34,224 nucleotides of DNA from Chloroflexota bacterium (GCA_028874195.1 JAPPLM010000070.1:1-34224); one strand, 5' to 3'; shown: positions 18,690 through 26,674, counted from the first letter of the stretch. The notes: a model not told the origin generated them from the sequence alone. Translations and numbers: made by a program.

Positions 18690-20006
18690 TCACGGCGCCG
18701 CAAGCACGGGCGCAGACTCTTCCACAACCGACAAGGCATTATCGAGGATGTCTAAAGCGCGGTCGGCTTGCGCTAACGTGATGACAAGCGGCGGCTGGAA
18801 GCGGAGCACGTTCCCATAGAAACCGCCGCAGCCTATGAGGAGGCCTGCCTTGCGGCACTCTTCTTGGACACGTTTCGCTTCGTCCGGCGCCGGAGTCTTG
18901 GCTTCACGGTCGGTCACGAGTTCGATACCGATCATGAGTCCCTTGCCGCGCACGTCGCCGACGAGTCTGTGCGAGTTGCGCCAGGTTTCTAACGTATTCA
19001 GAACGTGCTGTCCCACGTAGCGAGCGTGCTCAGGCAGCTTTTCGCGTTCTAGATAGTCGATAGTAGCAATCGCTGCCGCGGCCGAAACGAGGTTGCCGCC
19101 AAAGGTGCTGAAGTGGTCGCCGGGTTGGAATGACTCGGCGATTTCGGGCCGAGTGGTGAAGGCGCTTAGCGGAAAACCGTTGGCAATGCCCTTTGCCGAC
19201 GTGAGAATATCCGGCTCGACGCCGATTTCCTCGCTGGCAAACATCGTGCCGGTGCGGCCGAAGCTCGTTTGCACCTCGTCGGCGATGAAGAGCGCGTCGT
19301 TCTGATCGAGGATGCGCTTAACTCTGGGAAAGTACTCAGAGGACGGCACGATGATGCCGCCTTCTCCCATTACCGGTTCCGCAATGAACGCCGCGACGTT
19401 GCCGGTGGTTTGGGTATCGAATACGCGCTCCACTTCATCTGCGCACGCCACGTTGCAGGATGGGAAGGTGAGGTGCAGCGGGCAGCGGTAGCAGTAAGGA
19501 GCCGGCGCAATGGCAGTGCCCGGCGCCAGCGGCCCGGCGCGGCGCTTGCGGCGAGCGTTGCCGCCGACGCTCAGGGTACCGAGCGTGCGGCCATGGAAGG
19601 AGTATTGTAGCGAGATGAACTCGTTGCGGTCGGTGTACGTCTTGGCGACGCGGAGCGCGCCTTCGACGGCCTCCGCGCCGCTGTTGCCGAAGAAAGACTG
19701 TTGCAGCCGCCCCGGCGTAATCTCCGCCAGTTTCTCAGCTAAATCGGCCACGGCGGGGGCGTAGTAGAGATAGCTCCCGACGTGCACGTGGCGGTCCATG
19801 GCGGCTTTGGCAGCGGCAAGCACCTCAGGATTGCTGTGCCCCGCGTTCACCACCGAGTAGCCCGCAAAGCCGTCTAGGTACTCCGTCCCGTCCGCGGCCG
19901 TAAGCGTTACGCCCTGCGCATGCGAAACTTCGACCGGCGGCATTGCGGGCGCGTGGCTCGTGACAACGTATTCTTCGTATTTCTGTTTGGTGTCCATCGC
20001 GCTCAT
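18690..20006 (-). CDS. Class III PLP-dependent aminotransferase, AGXT2/GABA-transaminase-like
   Basis: This 438-aa fold-type I aminotransferase transfers an amino group, probably from beta-alanine, GABA, alanine or a beta-amino acid, to pyruvate, glyoxylate or 2-oxoglutarate. Visible features are FFGNSGAEAVEGALRVAK (phosphate-binding loop), SFHGRTLG, FIAEPVMGEGG, LFIADEVQTSFGRTG (Asp243) and TSAKGIANGFPLSA with PLP lysine Lys272. A Cys-rich insert (YCYRCPLHLTFPSCNVAC) occurs in the AGXT2-type branch. The start may be the second ATG at 19997, which has GGGGA 9 nt upstream, whereas that sequence directly abuts the ATG at 20006. A candidate promoter with a very short leader lies at 20021-20048. 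The gene stands alone between two copies of a dispersed repeat. Confidence 0.92.
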   Translation of the reverse strand: MSAMDTKQKYEEYVVTSHAPAMPPVEVSHAQGVTLTAADGTEYLDGFAGYSVVNAGHSNPEVLAAAKAAMDRHVHVGSYLYYAPAVADLAEKLAEITPGRLQQSFFGNSGAEAVEGALRVAKTYTDRNEFISLQYSFHGRTLGTLSVGGNARRKRRAGPLAPGTAIAPAPYCYRCPLHLTFPSCNVACADEVERVFDTQTTGNVAAFIAEPVMGEGGIIVPSSEYFPRVKRILDQNDALFIADEVQTSFGRTGTMFASEEIGVEPDILTSAKGIANGFPLSAFTTRPEIAESFQPGDHFSTFGGNLVSAAAAIATIDYLEREKLPEHARYVGQHVLNTLETWRNSHRLVGDVRGKGLMIGIELVTDREAKTPAPDEAKRVQEECRKAGLLIGCGGFYGNVLRFQPPLVITLAQADRALDILDNALSVVEESAPVLAAP

Positions 20007-20020
20007 TCCCCGCTACACAA

Positions 20021-20048
20021 ACAATAGATTCCGACACTGGGTGTTCAA
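20021..20048 (-). promoter_or_regulatory. Candidate promoter of the aminotransferase gene
   Basis: On the minus strand TTGAAC (20043-20048) and TATTGT (20021-20026) are 16 nt apart. Transcription would begin about 10 nt before the ATG at 20006 or 18 nt before the ATG at 19997, which favours the latter start. Confidence 0.4.
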
Positions 20049-20243
20049 CTATTGCTGCCAGTATAGCGTACTATCCCGGAAGCATCATTGAACCTACCTC
20101 ATGACGTGCGGAGCCAGGAGACAACCGCTAGGGGTAAACACGTAGGCGCGTGTCGTATGGATCACTGAGCCATGCAGCAGGCTGTTGGAGGCGCCGGGAG
20201 TTGACACGGAGCGGTTTTTAGGGGACCGACAGCGAAGTGATTA

Positions 20244-20365
20244 GAACTCGTCTCATAAATACATTGCTCTGTGCATATCCGCCCTTCGACAGGCTCAGGG
20301 CGAACGGAAAGCGAACAATCCGTTCGTGCTGAGTGGGCTTCGCAAAGCCCTTGTCGAAGCACGAG
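20244..20365. repeat. Dispersed repeat of about 120 bp, copy 2
   Basis: It is in the same orientation as 18425-18586: GAACTCGTCTCATAAATACA, CCCTTCGACAGGCTCAGGGC, CGTTCGTGCTGAGTGGGCTT and TTGTCGAAGCACGAG. It is shorter because it lacks the two internal duplications of copy 1. A spurious frame across it reads VRPEPVEG, a signature of this repeat class. Confidence 0.85.
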
Positions 20366-20400
20366 TTGGCACGTCGATCCGAATTATGATGAGGTGGCTT

Positions 20401-21531
20401 CTACTTAATCTTCTTGCTGTTGTCTTTCACCTCTTTGTAGACCAGGCGCGGCGTGAATTCGGGATCGATCATGCGGAAATAGTATTCCGAAGAAGTGGGG
20501 GGGATATCGCCTACTTGTCGCAGATACCAGATACAGAAGACGCCTGCCCACGGCCAGTTTGTCCGGCCGTACCTAATGCCTTCAACCGTCCACTCTGCCT
20601 GCTCTTCCTCCGTAACGCGCCGCCAGATCAGCTTTTCGGCGGCCATATCAGGGGGCGATGCGTTCCAGCCGTATTCATTGAACCAGACCGCTTTGTCGGT
20701 ATCGCCGTTGCGCTCCATTACCTCTCGCAGGAGTTCGACGCGACGGAAGTTGAGGATCTCGGGGTCGGGCTCTGCCGTAGGGGGAAACTCCAGTCCATAC
20801 GCATTCGCCGACATGATGTCGAAGTATGCGCCGGCGCCGTGCTGATACATCTCTTCAAGGAAGTCAAGCTCGACCATGGCACGCGGGGATCGTTCCAAGG
20901 TAATGGCGAGCGGGGCCGCCAGCACCTTGATGGATGGATCCACCTCTTTTATGCGCTGGTAGCCGGTGCGCAGGAGGTCCACGTACCCCTTGGGATCGGG
21001 AGGGCTGCCCCATTCATGGGCCAGATTCGGCTCATTCCAAAGCTGATAGTGCGCAATGCGCCCCTTGTAGCGCTCGGCCAGAACGGCAAGGAAGTCGCCG
21101 AAGTCCGCGAAATTCACGGGTGGTGCTTCCGGCGCCGCGCCGGGCTGCCGCGCCCAGAGCGGGGTGCGGTCAACGCGAACGATGAGCTTCAGGTCAAACT
21201 CCTCGGCGAGGCTGACAATCTCATCGAATTTTTGCCAGGTTCCCTTTTGCCACGTTTGATCGAAGAATTCACCCTTACGGCCCTGCTCGATTTCTTCCCA
21301 AGAGAACTGCTGCTTGATCCACTTGATACCGGCATCGCGGGCCATTTCAAGGGTCTTCTCTTTCTTCCAGAACTCAACCTCTTTGTGGAGGAAGACGTTG
21401 GCGCCCCAAGGGTTGACCCGCGCCTCTGGAATGGCGCGTTCGATCTCCGGCTCTGCGTCGCCACGGATCGGGCCGCATGTCGCAGCGGCGAGAGATGCCG
21501 CAGCCGCCACCAGCATGTTTCTGCGTCGCAT
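20401..21531 (-). CDS. Exported clan GH-A glycoside hydrolase-like protein (GH39-like)
   Basis: This 376-aa TIM-barrel glycosidase-like protein carries both catalytic glutamates of clan A: the acid/base Glu167 in YQLWNEPN and the nucleophile Glu286 in VWFNEYGWN, about 120 residues apart as expected. The N-terminus MRRRNMLVAAAASLAAATCG is a signal peptide with a twin-arginine-like start; a lipobox is doubtful because Thr precedes the Cys. The enzyme would act outside the membrane on a plant- or algal-type glycoside or mucin-like glycan, substrate unknown. Its ATG overlaps the upstream gene's stop (TAATG, 1 nt), so translation is coupled to the TIM-barrel isomerase-like gene. Confidence 0.87.
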   Translation of the reverse strand: MRRRNMLVAAAASLAAATCGPIRGDAEPEIERAIPEARVNPWGANVFLHKEVEFWKKEKTLEMARDAGIKWIKQQFSWEEIEQGRKGEFFDQTWQKGTWQKFDEIVSLAEEFDLKLIVRVDRTPLWARQPGAAPEAPPVNFADFGDFLAVLAERYKGRIAHYQLWNEPNLAHEWGSPPDPKGYVDLLRTGYQRIKEVDPSIKVLAAPLAITLERSPRAMVELDFLEEMYQHGAGAYFDIMSANAYGLEFPPTAEPDPEILNFRRVELLREVMERNGDTDKAVWFNEYGWNASPPDMAAEKLIWRRVTEEEQAEWTVEGIRYGRTNWPWAGVFCIWYLRQVGDIPPTSSEYYFRMIDPEFTPRLVYKEVKDNSKKIK

Positions 21532-22394
21532 TATGCCTGCCCTGCCTCGATTTCCTGCATGTAGTCGAAGGTAATATCCAGCGCCTCACGGGGAGTAACG
21601 GTGTCCGGTTGCAGGTCGAGCGTATACCACTGACAGACGTCCGCGCGCAGCAACCGGCGCAGCGGATTGCGAATAGCCGCAAATCCTCGCCCCGGCGGCA
21701 CGAAGAGCCCCGCGGCCGCCGCGCTCGGTAGGCCGCGCATGCCAAGGTGGATTTCCTTGGCCAAATGCTCGTCGAGGTCCCGCACGTAGCAATACGCTAT
21801 CCGCGCGCCATGGCGCTCGATAAGGGCCATCGGATCTATCTCCATCAGCGCCAAGTGTCCGAGATCAAGCGCGAGTGTTAGAAGCCCGGGCTCCGTATTC
21901 TCTAGCAGTTGCTCTATCTCATCTTCGGTCTCGATGAATGAAGCCAGTCGAGGACGAAATGCTACCTCGACGCCAATAGAGCGAATCATATCGGCCACAC
22001 TCTGCACCGTTTCCACGAGGGTAGCATGTTCACTGGCCGAAAGAGAGTCGTAGCGCATGGCATTCGGCCAGCCGGCGGTTGACATGCGCTCGTTCGAGCC
22101 GGGGACTGAAAGAATGCAGAATGCCGGATTCAGGGCCGCCAGCCCATCGAGCAATTGCGGCAATGGCGGTTGGTGGGTCAATGTTACGGCGCGATCGTAC
22201 CAGGGCACGTGCAGTGAAAGTGCAGAGAGGGCAAGTCCGCTCTCGGCGAGCGCATCTTGGTTTGCCAGCAGTGAGGATAGGGCGGCTCCTCTTTGCTCCA
22301 TTCCCTCAAACTTCGCTGCGCTGCACGCCTCTGCAATTTCCTCAAGCGGAGCCTCTTTCCAAAGTCCTTGGCTGCAGCTTAGCGGAGGGGCCAC
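21531..22394 (-). CDS. Xylose-isomerase-like TIM-barrel protein (sugar phosphate isomerase/epimerase family)
   Basis: This 287-aa protein follows the AP-endonuclease-2/IolE fold: CSQGLWKEAPLEEIAEACSA, then LHVPW, then VADMIRSIGVEVAFRP, and TLALDLGHLALM with the usual D-x-G-H motif. At the strand where family members read '...HP...GT...ET' it has FRPRLASFIETEDE, so the common metal-ligating His is absent and activity is uncertain. The start is a GTG 3 nt after the NYN gene's stop codon, preceded by GAGGGAAAG. It is the middle gene of a three-gene operon ending with an extracytoplasmic glycosidase, which suggests a role in handling a released sugar; that is inference. Confidence 0.8.
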   Translation of the reverse strand: MAPPLSCSQGLWKEAPLEEIAEACSAAKFEGMEQRGAALSSLLANQDALAESGLALSALSLHVPWYDRAVTLTHQPPLPQLLDGLAALNPAFCILSVPGSNERMSTAGWPNAMRYDSLSASEHATLVETVQSVADMIRSIGVEVAFRPRLASFIETEDEIEQLLENTEPGLLTLALDLGHLALMEIDPMALIERHGARIAYCYVRDLDEHLAKEIHLGMRGLPSAAAAGLFVPPGRGFAAIRNPLRRLLRADVCQWYTLDLQPDTVTPREALDITFDYMQEIEAGQA

Positions 22395-22397
22395 TGC

Positions 22398-23114
22398 TCA
22401 CTTTCCCTCAAAGTTCGCCCGCGGATAGTATTGGCTGCCCTTCTGGTCGGATACCGTCTCCGGCGCTTCAGCGGGCGTGTCGTAGGCGGCGAAGGAATTT
22501 GCACCATCGTGTGAAAGCGGTGCGGCTGTGGCAGTGTCGGAGCCGGTCACGCGGGTACCGTTTGGCGGCAGAGCCATTTGGATCACTGGGACCAACTCGG
22601 AGAGTTCCGTAAAGGTATCGGCTACGTCGATGAGCGCCATGGCTGTCATCTCCGCCAGTCCGACGACTTCGACCCGGACACCCTTGAATTGCACGGCTTC
22701 CACCAAACGGACGAAATCCCCGTCTCCCGAGACGAGCACGGCGGTATCGATGTGCGGAGCGATCATCAGCATGTCTATCGCGAGTTCCACGTCGAGGTTC
22801 GCCTTTACGGTGCCGTCGGGGAAGCGGCGCAGGTGTTTCGTAACGACCCGAAAGCCGTGACGTTTCATCCACGTCAAATAGCCCTGAGACTCGGGGTTTT
22901 GCGGATCGACGCCGGCATACGCAAAGGAACGCAGCAAGCGCCGGCCTTTCGTCAGGACCTCTACCATACGGGTGTAGTCGACGCGGATGCTGAGCTTGCG
23001 AGCCGCAAAGTACAAGTTCCCCAAGTCGATGAAGAGCGCGACTTTCTCGAAATAGGGCGGGAAACCGAGTTGCTCTGCTTCAACAGTGGGGCGGTCGAGA
23101 TCGTTTGCATTCAT
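22398..23114 (-). CDS. NYN-domain (LabA/DUF88-type, PIN-like) protein
   Basis: This 238-aa protein has an NYN domain (about 20-165), a PIN-like fold that usually cleaves RNA with a magnesium site. Acidic positions are visible in ALFIDLGNLYFAAR (Asp), LDVELAIDML (Asp/Glu) and AVLVSGDGDFVRLV (two Asp). KHLRRFPDGTVKANLD lies between them, as in LabA proteins. A low-complexity tail of about 65 aa follows. GTG 23123 also opens the frame, but ATG 23114 has GAGAGG 8 nt upstream. It is the first gene of the operon with the isomerase-like and glycosidase genes; a link between an RNase-fold protein and sugar genes is not one I know. Confidence 0.88.
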   Translation of the reverse strand: MNANDLDRPTVEAEQLGFPPYFEKVALFIDLGNLYFAARKLSIRVDYTRMVEVLTKGRRLLRSFAYAGVDPQNPESQGYLTWMKRHGFRVVTKHLRRFPDGTVKANLDVELAIDMLMIAPHIDTAVLVSGDGDFVRLVEAVQFKGVRVEVVGLAEMTAMALIDVADTFTELSELVPVIQMALPPNGTRVTGSDTATAAPLSHDGANSFAAYDTPAEAPETVSDQKGSQYYPRANFEGK

Positions 23115-23442
23115 GAGAAGCACCTCTCAATACAGGACAGGGGTGGGGAACATTGATTCAAGGTAGAGTAGAAGAGCGAGTATGGTGGGTGGTCTTGCGC
23201 ATAAGACGCTTTGCGTTCATTAGAGGTACGTGCGTAACAAGGAATCAGGCGCGGAGACTAGCTGTGGAGGCGTGGAGTTTGCATTGAGGCGATCGATTTC
23301 CGTGCGAATCTTGCAGGCATGGCCTCTAGGCGGAAGCATGCGGTCAAAACCGGTTGCAGAAGAAAGAAGACAAAGGAAAGGGTCTCGGAGTGAGGCACGT
23401 GTCAGCGGTTCTCAATAGTATAGCAGGGTCGTGAAACAATGG

Positions 23443-23860
23443 CTAGTGGACGAGAAATCGGAATGTGTGGATATGGGATTGACCGTTTCGTTGTGTTGGC
23501 AGGCCTTTCATTCCGAACGGAGCACAGCGCCGTGTCGCTAAGAGCGCGGAATCTAGGTTCCTTAGCCAATCCAACTACGTGCAGCGCGGCCCTCAGATTC
23601 CTCGCATTCGCTCGGAATCTCAAGCGTTTGTGCGGGTTTCACTGTTGCTTTGCTCCTCGGAGTGACTGGAAAATCCCTTGACAAAGACAATACGTGCGCG
23701 TAAGATCACTCGCCATTCCGCGCGGAAGGACAATCCGGCGCAGCGTGAAGATGGATTCCCGCTTTCGCGGGAATGACGGAGTCCCTCATGCTATCTTCAT
23801 GGTAATGACGGCGAAATGTCAACACAACCTAGTGGACGGGAGATTCTGTCAACGAATTAG
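23443..23860. repeat. Composite dispersed repeat, copy 1
   Basis: Blocks shared in the same order with 33823-34217 are TCATTCCGA(A/G)CGGAGC, GGAATCTCAAGCGTTTGT, GCTTTGCTCC, TTGACAAAGACAATAC-like, GAAGATGGATTCC, GCGGGAATGACGG, and GGCGAAATGTCAACACAACC-like followed by TAG. The sequence between blocks is diverged. Near-identical 16-mers (CTAGTGGACGAGAAAT at 23443 and CTAGTGGACGGGAGAT at 23829) bound most of it as direct repeats. TCTGTCAACGAATTAG at its right end is the inverse of the right end of the other copy. Confidence 0.7.
23748..23779. repeat. 32-nt dispersed hairpin repeat, intergenic copy
   Basis: This is identical over 32 nt to 16606-16637, in the same window orientation, with stem ATTCCCGC/GCGGGAAT. 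It is embedded in the composite repeat 23443-23860. Confidence 0.9.
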
Positions 23861-23880
23861 CTGACATTTACAGGAATGAC

Positions 23881-23909
23881 AAGCCGTATGGGCACATCCC
23901 ATACGGCTT
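23881..23909. other. Perfect 12-bp hairpin
   Basis: AAGCCGTATGGG and its complement enclose a 5-nt loop (CACAT). No T-tract follows on either strand, so an intrinsic terminator is not clear. It lies about 300 nt upstream of sthA and just outside the composite repeat, and could be a regulatory or repeat-derived structure. Confidence 0.55.
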
Positions 23910-24217
23910 CCTGTCCGACGGGTCGGGAGAGGGTCAAGCGAAGCGTGAAAGGAGTGGCAGCACTGCCGCACGTTACCAATCAATGAATTTCTCATGGGTG
24001 ATCGACTGACGGAACTGCGGCATTCGCGAGAGAGGGTATACTGAGGGTGCGGTGGATCGTTGGCAGGGACGGCGGATTCTTTGGGAACAAACCGAGGTCG
24101 GTCTAGGGCGCTTGCGCATGTACCTTGCGCGTTCAGGTCTGGCCGTCTCTTGCCAATGAAGAGCAATGAGACAGAGAATAGCTCCAGCGGGACGCTATTG
24201 CATAGAGAGTACCTGGC

Positions 24218-25600
24218 ATGCAGAAGGTAGACGTAGTTGTCATCGGCACCGGTCCGGCAGGACACCGTGCTGCCATTCAAGCGGCGAAGCTAGGAAAGTC
24301 GGTTGTCGCAATCGAGCAGCGACGCTTCGTCGGCGGCAATTTGGTAAACGCCGGCTCGATCCCGAGCAAGACCTTGCGTCAGGCGGTGCTCTACCTCACC
24401 GGGTTCTTCGAGCGCAACATCTATGGGATCACGTACACGGTAAAAGAGAACATCACTATTACGGATTTGATGTTTCGTTGTGAGCACGTGATCAAGACCG
24501 AGACCGACGTGCTCGAGGTGCAACTCTCCCGCAACGGCGTAATGCCACTCTACGGCAGCGCCGAATTCATTGGCCCCCACAACGTTGCCGTCAATCTGGA
24601 GAACGGACAAACGGAAGAGGTAGAAGCAGACTATGTCATCATCGCAACCGGGAGCCGTCCGGCGCGCTCCGCCATGGTGCCTTTCAACGGCGGGACGATT
24701 ATCGATACCGACGGCGTGTACATGCTCCAGGAGCTGCCGAAGCGTCTTGCAATCGTCGGCGCCGGTGTGATCGGTGTTGAGTATGCCTGCATCTTTGCGG
24801 CGCTCGGTATCGACGTGACCCTCATCGAGCAGCGGGACGAGATGCTCGATTTCATCGATGAGGAAATCCGCGAGGCGCTTTCCTACCATATGCGGGAAGC
24901 GGGGATTACGTTTCGGTTCCGCGAGGAAGTGGCTGAAGTCAGCGATGAGGGGAATCGCATCGTTGCCCGCACCCGCAGCCGCAAAACGATCACGGCCGAT
25001 CATCTCCTCTATGCCGGGGGCCGCCAGGGAAACACGGACACGCTCAACCTGGCCGCTGCCGACCTAGAGGCGGATAAGCGGGGACGGCTGAAGGTCAACG
25101 ATCAATTTCAAACCGAGGTACCCCACATCTATGCCTGCGGCGACGTGATCGGCTTTCCGGCGCTGGCTGCTTCGTCTATGGAGCAAGGGCGGCTTGCCGC
25201 TCGCCACGCCTTTGGTGAGGGCGGCTCCTTTAATTCCAATCTCTTTCCGTACGGTATCTACACGATCCCGGAAACGTCGATGGTTGGGCAGACGGAGAAA
25301 GAATTGAGCGAGGCCGGGATTCCCTATGAGATTGGCGTGTCCCGCTACCGTGAAATCGCCCGCGGGCAAATCATCGGCGATCCGAACGGGCTCGTAAAGC
25401 TCCTCATTCACGCCGACGATAGGACCATCCTCGGCGTACACTTGCTCGGCACCGGCGCATCGGAGTTGGTCCATATCGGACAGACGGCAATGGCGCTTGG
25501 CGGCACGCTCGACTTCTTCGTGGACAACGTCTTCAACTACCCCACCCTCGCCGAGTGCTACAAGGTGGCGGCGCTGGACGCGTACAATAAGCTCGCTTGA
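24218..25600 (+). CDS. sthA: Soluble (Si-specific) NAD(P)+ transhydrogenase
   Basis: This cytosolic flavoprotein transfers hydride between NADPH and NAD+, balancing the two pools. The 460-aa protein has the pyridine nucleotide-disulfide oxidoreductase architecture: FAD motif VVVIGTGPAGHRAAI (6-20), NAD(P) motif AIVGAGVIGVEYA, and YACGDVIGFPALA for FAD. The redox-active Cys pair of dihydrolipoamide dehydrogenase is missing; the region reads VGGNLVNAGSIPSKTLRQAV with Leu42 and Ser47 at the Cys positions. The C-terminus has FNYPTLAECYKVAALDAYN, where SthA enzymes have FNYPT instead of the His-Pro pair of lipoamide dehydrogenase. These features point to SthA. It is a single gene, convergent with the toxin-antitoxin pair. 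Confidence 0.92.
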   Translation: MQKVDVVVIGTGPAGHRAAIQAAKLGKSVVAIEQRRFVGGNLVNAGSIPSKTLRQAVLYLTGFFERNIYGITYTVKENITITDLMFRCEHVIKTETDVLEVQLSRNGVMPLYGSAEFIGPHNVAVNLENGQTEEVEADYVIIATGSRPARSAMVPFNGGTIIDTDGVYMLQELPKRLAIVGAGVIGVEYACIFAALGIDVTLIEQRDEMLDFIDEEIREALSYHMREAGITFRFREEVAEVSDEGNRIVARTRSRKTITADHLLYAGGRQGNTDTLNLAAADLEADKRGRLKVNDQFQTEVPHIYACGDVIGFPALAASSMEQGRLAARHAFGEGGSFNSNLFPYGIYTIPETSMVGQTEKELSEAGIPYEIGVSRYREIARGQIIGDPNGLVKLLIHADDRTILGVHLLGTGASELVHIGQTAMALGGTLDFFVDNVFNYPTLAECYKVAALDAYNKLA

Positions 25601-25787
25601 CGCCCGTTCGCATCCAATTCTCAGAGTTCCTGCCCACCTGAGACGGCATGTGCGCGGGTAGGCAATGGTTAGCGGGCCATCTCCGGCGGCAACGACGGCG
25701 CGTCCCCTCCGTTTGCGCCGAGGCACATGGTGCCGTGGGCGGGGGTATTCCCCTCTAGCACAGAACCACTCTTCTTCACTTCCACGG

Positions 25788-26243
25788 TCATGCCTGGCCC
25801 TCCTCAGCAAGGAGGTCATCCAGGACAACTATAGGCAAATTCCGAACACGACGAAAGTCCGTGTCGTTGGTGATGAAGAGCGCACAACCGGAGCGCAGGG
25901 CTGTCGCGGCGTGAAGTGCGTCAGGCGTCTTCAAGCCTGACGCCACGCGGATCCGCGCGGCGTCCTCCCACACCTGGCGTGTGGCAGGGACTAGCTGCAC
26001 CTCTGGGGCGGCGAACACGGCACGAAAGGCCGCTTCCAGTTCAGCATGGCCCTCTCGCAAAGGTTTGACCAAGGTTTCTGCGATGACCATCTCACTGCAC
26101 ACCACGGTCAACTGTCCCGCCTCCGCTTGCCGCCACACGGGAGCCAGTAGGGTAAAGTACGGCTCGTTGCGCTCTACGCTGTAGATGATGGCGGAGATAT
26201 CTAGGTAGCTAGCCCCACGCGACGGGATTCTCAACGCTCCCAC
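25788..26243 (-). CDS. PIN-domain ribonuclease toxin (VapC-like)
   Basis: This 151-aa PIN protein is of the type-II toxin class that cleaves RNA with a magnesium site. The acidic set is in place: Asp15 in SYLDISAIIYS, Glu56 in VIAETLV, Asp108 in KTPDALHAATA, and Asp127/Asp129 in FITNDTDFRRV. The likely start is a GTG at 26243, giving 12 residues before the first strand; a nearer TTG could also serve. The frame overlaps the antitoxin gene by 13 nt, so translation is coupled, as usual for toxin-antitoxin pairs. All catalytic residues are present, so the toxin should be active if expressed. Confidence 0.9.
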   Translation of the reverse strand: MGALRIPSRGASYLDISAIIYSVERNEPYFTLLAPVWRQAEAGQLTVVCSEMVIAETLVKPLREGHAELEAAFRAVFAAPEVQLVPATRQVWEDAARIRVASGLKTPDALHAATALRSGCALFITNDTDFRRVRNLPIVVLDDLLAEEGQA

Positions 26244-26464
26244 GACGCCCGCTCCTCAGCGAGGTAGTCATCGACTTCCTTGGCGGTCTTGAAGAGCCGT
26301 TGCCCAGACCCCTCCGAGATAATCTGCCAAGCCGAACGAGCCGATGGGGCCGGCGCGGGTGATATGACCACGTCTACGTTCTCGCCTTCCATCAACTCCT
26401 GGTCCACGATCTCAACCTTGCCCCCTGGCAACACCGTCGTTCTTACGTGCAGTGCCTTCTGCAT
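26231..26464 (-). CDS. Antitoxin of the PIN toxin
   Basis: This 77-aa protein begins MQKALHVRTTVLPGGKVEIV, a short beta/swapped-hairpin-like N-terminus of the AbrB/VapB kind, followed by an Ala/Pro linker and a C-terminal LFKTAKEVDDYLAEERASWER helix typical of a toxin-binding tail. AAGGAGGGG lies 8 nt before the ATG, a much stronger ribosome site than the toxin's, which fits excess antitoxin synthesis. It overlaps the toxin gene by 13 nt. A decayed copy lies immediately upstream (26484-26674). The family is inferred from position and pattern, not from a search. Confidence 0.85.
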   Translation of the reverse strand: MQKALHVRTTVLPGGKVEIVDQELMEGENVDVVISPAPAPSARSAWQIISEGSGQRLFKTAKEVDDYLAEERASWER

Positions 26465-26483
26465 GTCCGTGCCCCTCCTTAAA

Positions 26484-26674
26484 TCACAAGTTAGTCGTCG
26501 CGCAACGGTGCCACGACGCCTTCTCTTTCTTCAAGTAGGCTGCCACGTCCGCCGCCGTCTTGAAAACTAGGCCGCCTACCACGTCCACATCCTCTCACAC
26601 CGGCAATTCCCGGCTGACAATCTCTACCTTGCTGCCCGGCAGTACCGTGGTCCGTATGCGCAACACTCTTGCAT
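26484..26674 (-). pseudogene. Decayed second copy of the antitoxin gene
   Basis: From an ATG at 26674, preceded by AAAGGAAA, the minus strand encodes pieces that match the intact antitoxin downstream: VLRIRTTVLPGSKVEIVSREL (compare HVRTTVLPGGKVEIVDQEL), EDVDVV (ENVDVV), and VFKTAADVAAYLKKEKASW (LFKTAKEVDDYLAEERASW). The ATG is out of frame with these pieces, a TGA interrupts after RELPV, and about 20 residues of the linker are missing. No matching toxin lies next to it. It must come from a duplication or from a second lost module. Confidence 0.85.

Larger units (their letters stand above)
23115..24217. other. Gene-free spacer of 1.1 kb rich in repeats
   Basis: No frame here looks like a real protein; the longer open frames run through repeats. 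Contents are a composite repeat (23443-23860) containing the 32-nt hairpin repeat (23748-23779), a separate perfect hairpin (23881-23909), and AT-rich sequence before sthA with an isolated TATACT at about 24036. It lies between divergent genes and must contain both promoters. Confidence 0.6.

Noticed and set aside
20162-20362. Small minus-strand open frame containing VRPEPVEG
   Set aside because: VRPEPVEG is what the dispersed repeat encodes when translated; no ribosome site or protein character is present.
20326-21564. Open frame of 412 codons on the plus strand
   Set aside because: It runs antisense to the glycosidase gene, which has both catalytic glutamates and a signal peptide, and begins inside a dispersed repeat.
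23849-24280. 143-codon minus-strand frame upstream of sthA
   Set aside because: It crosses the 12-bp hairpin and overlaps the sthA start; the product is Cys/Ser-rich without domain character.
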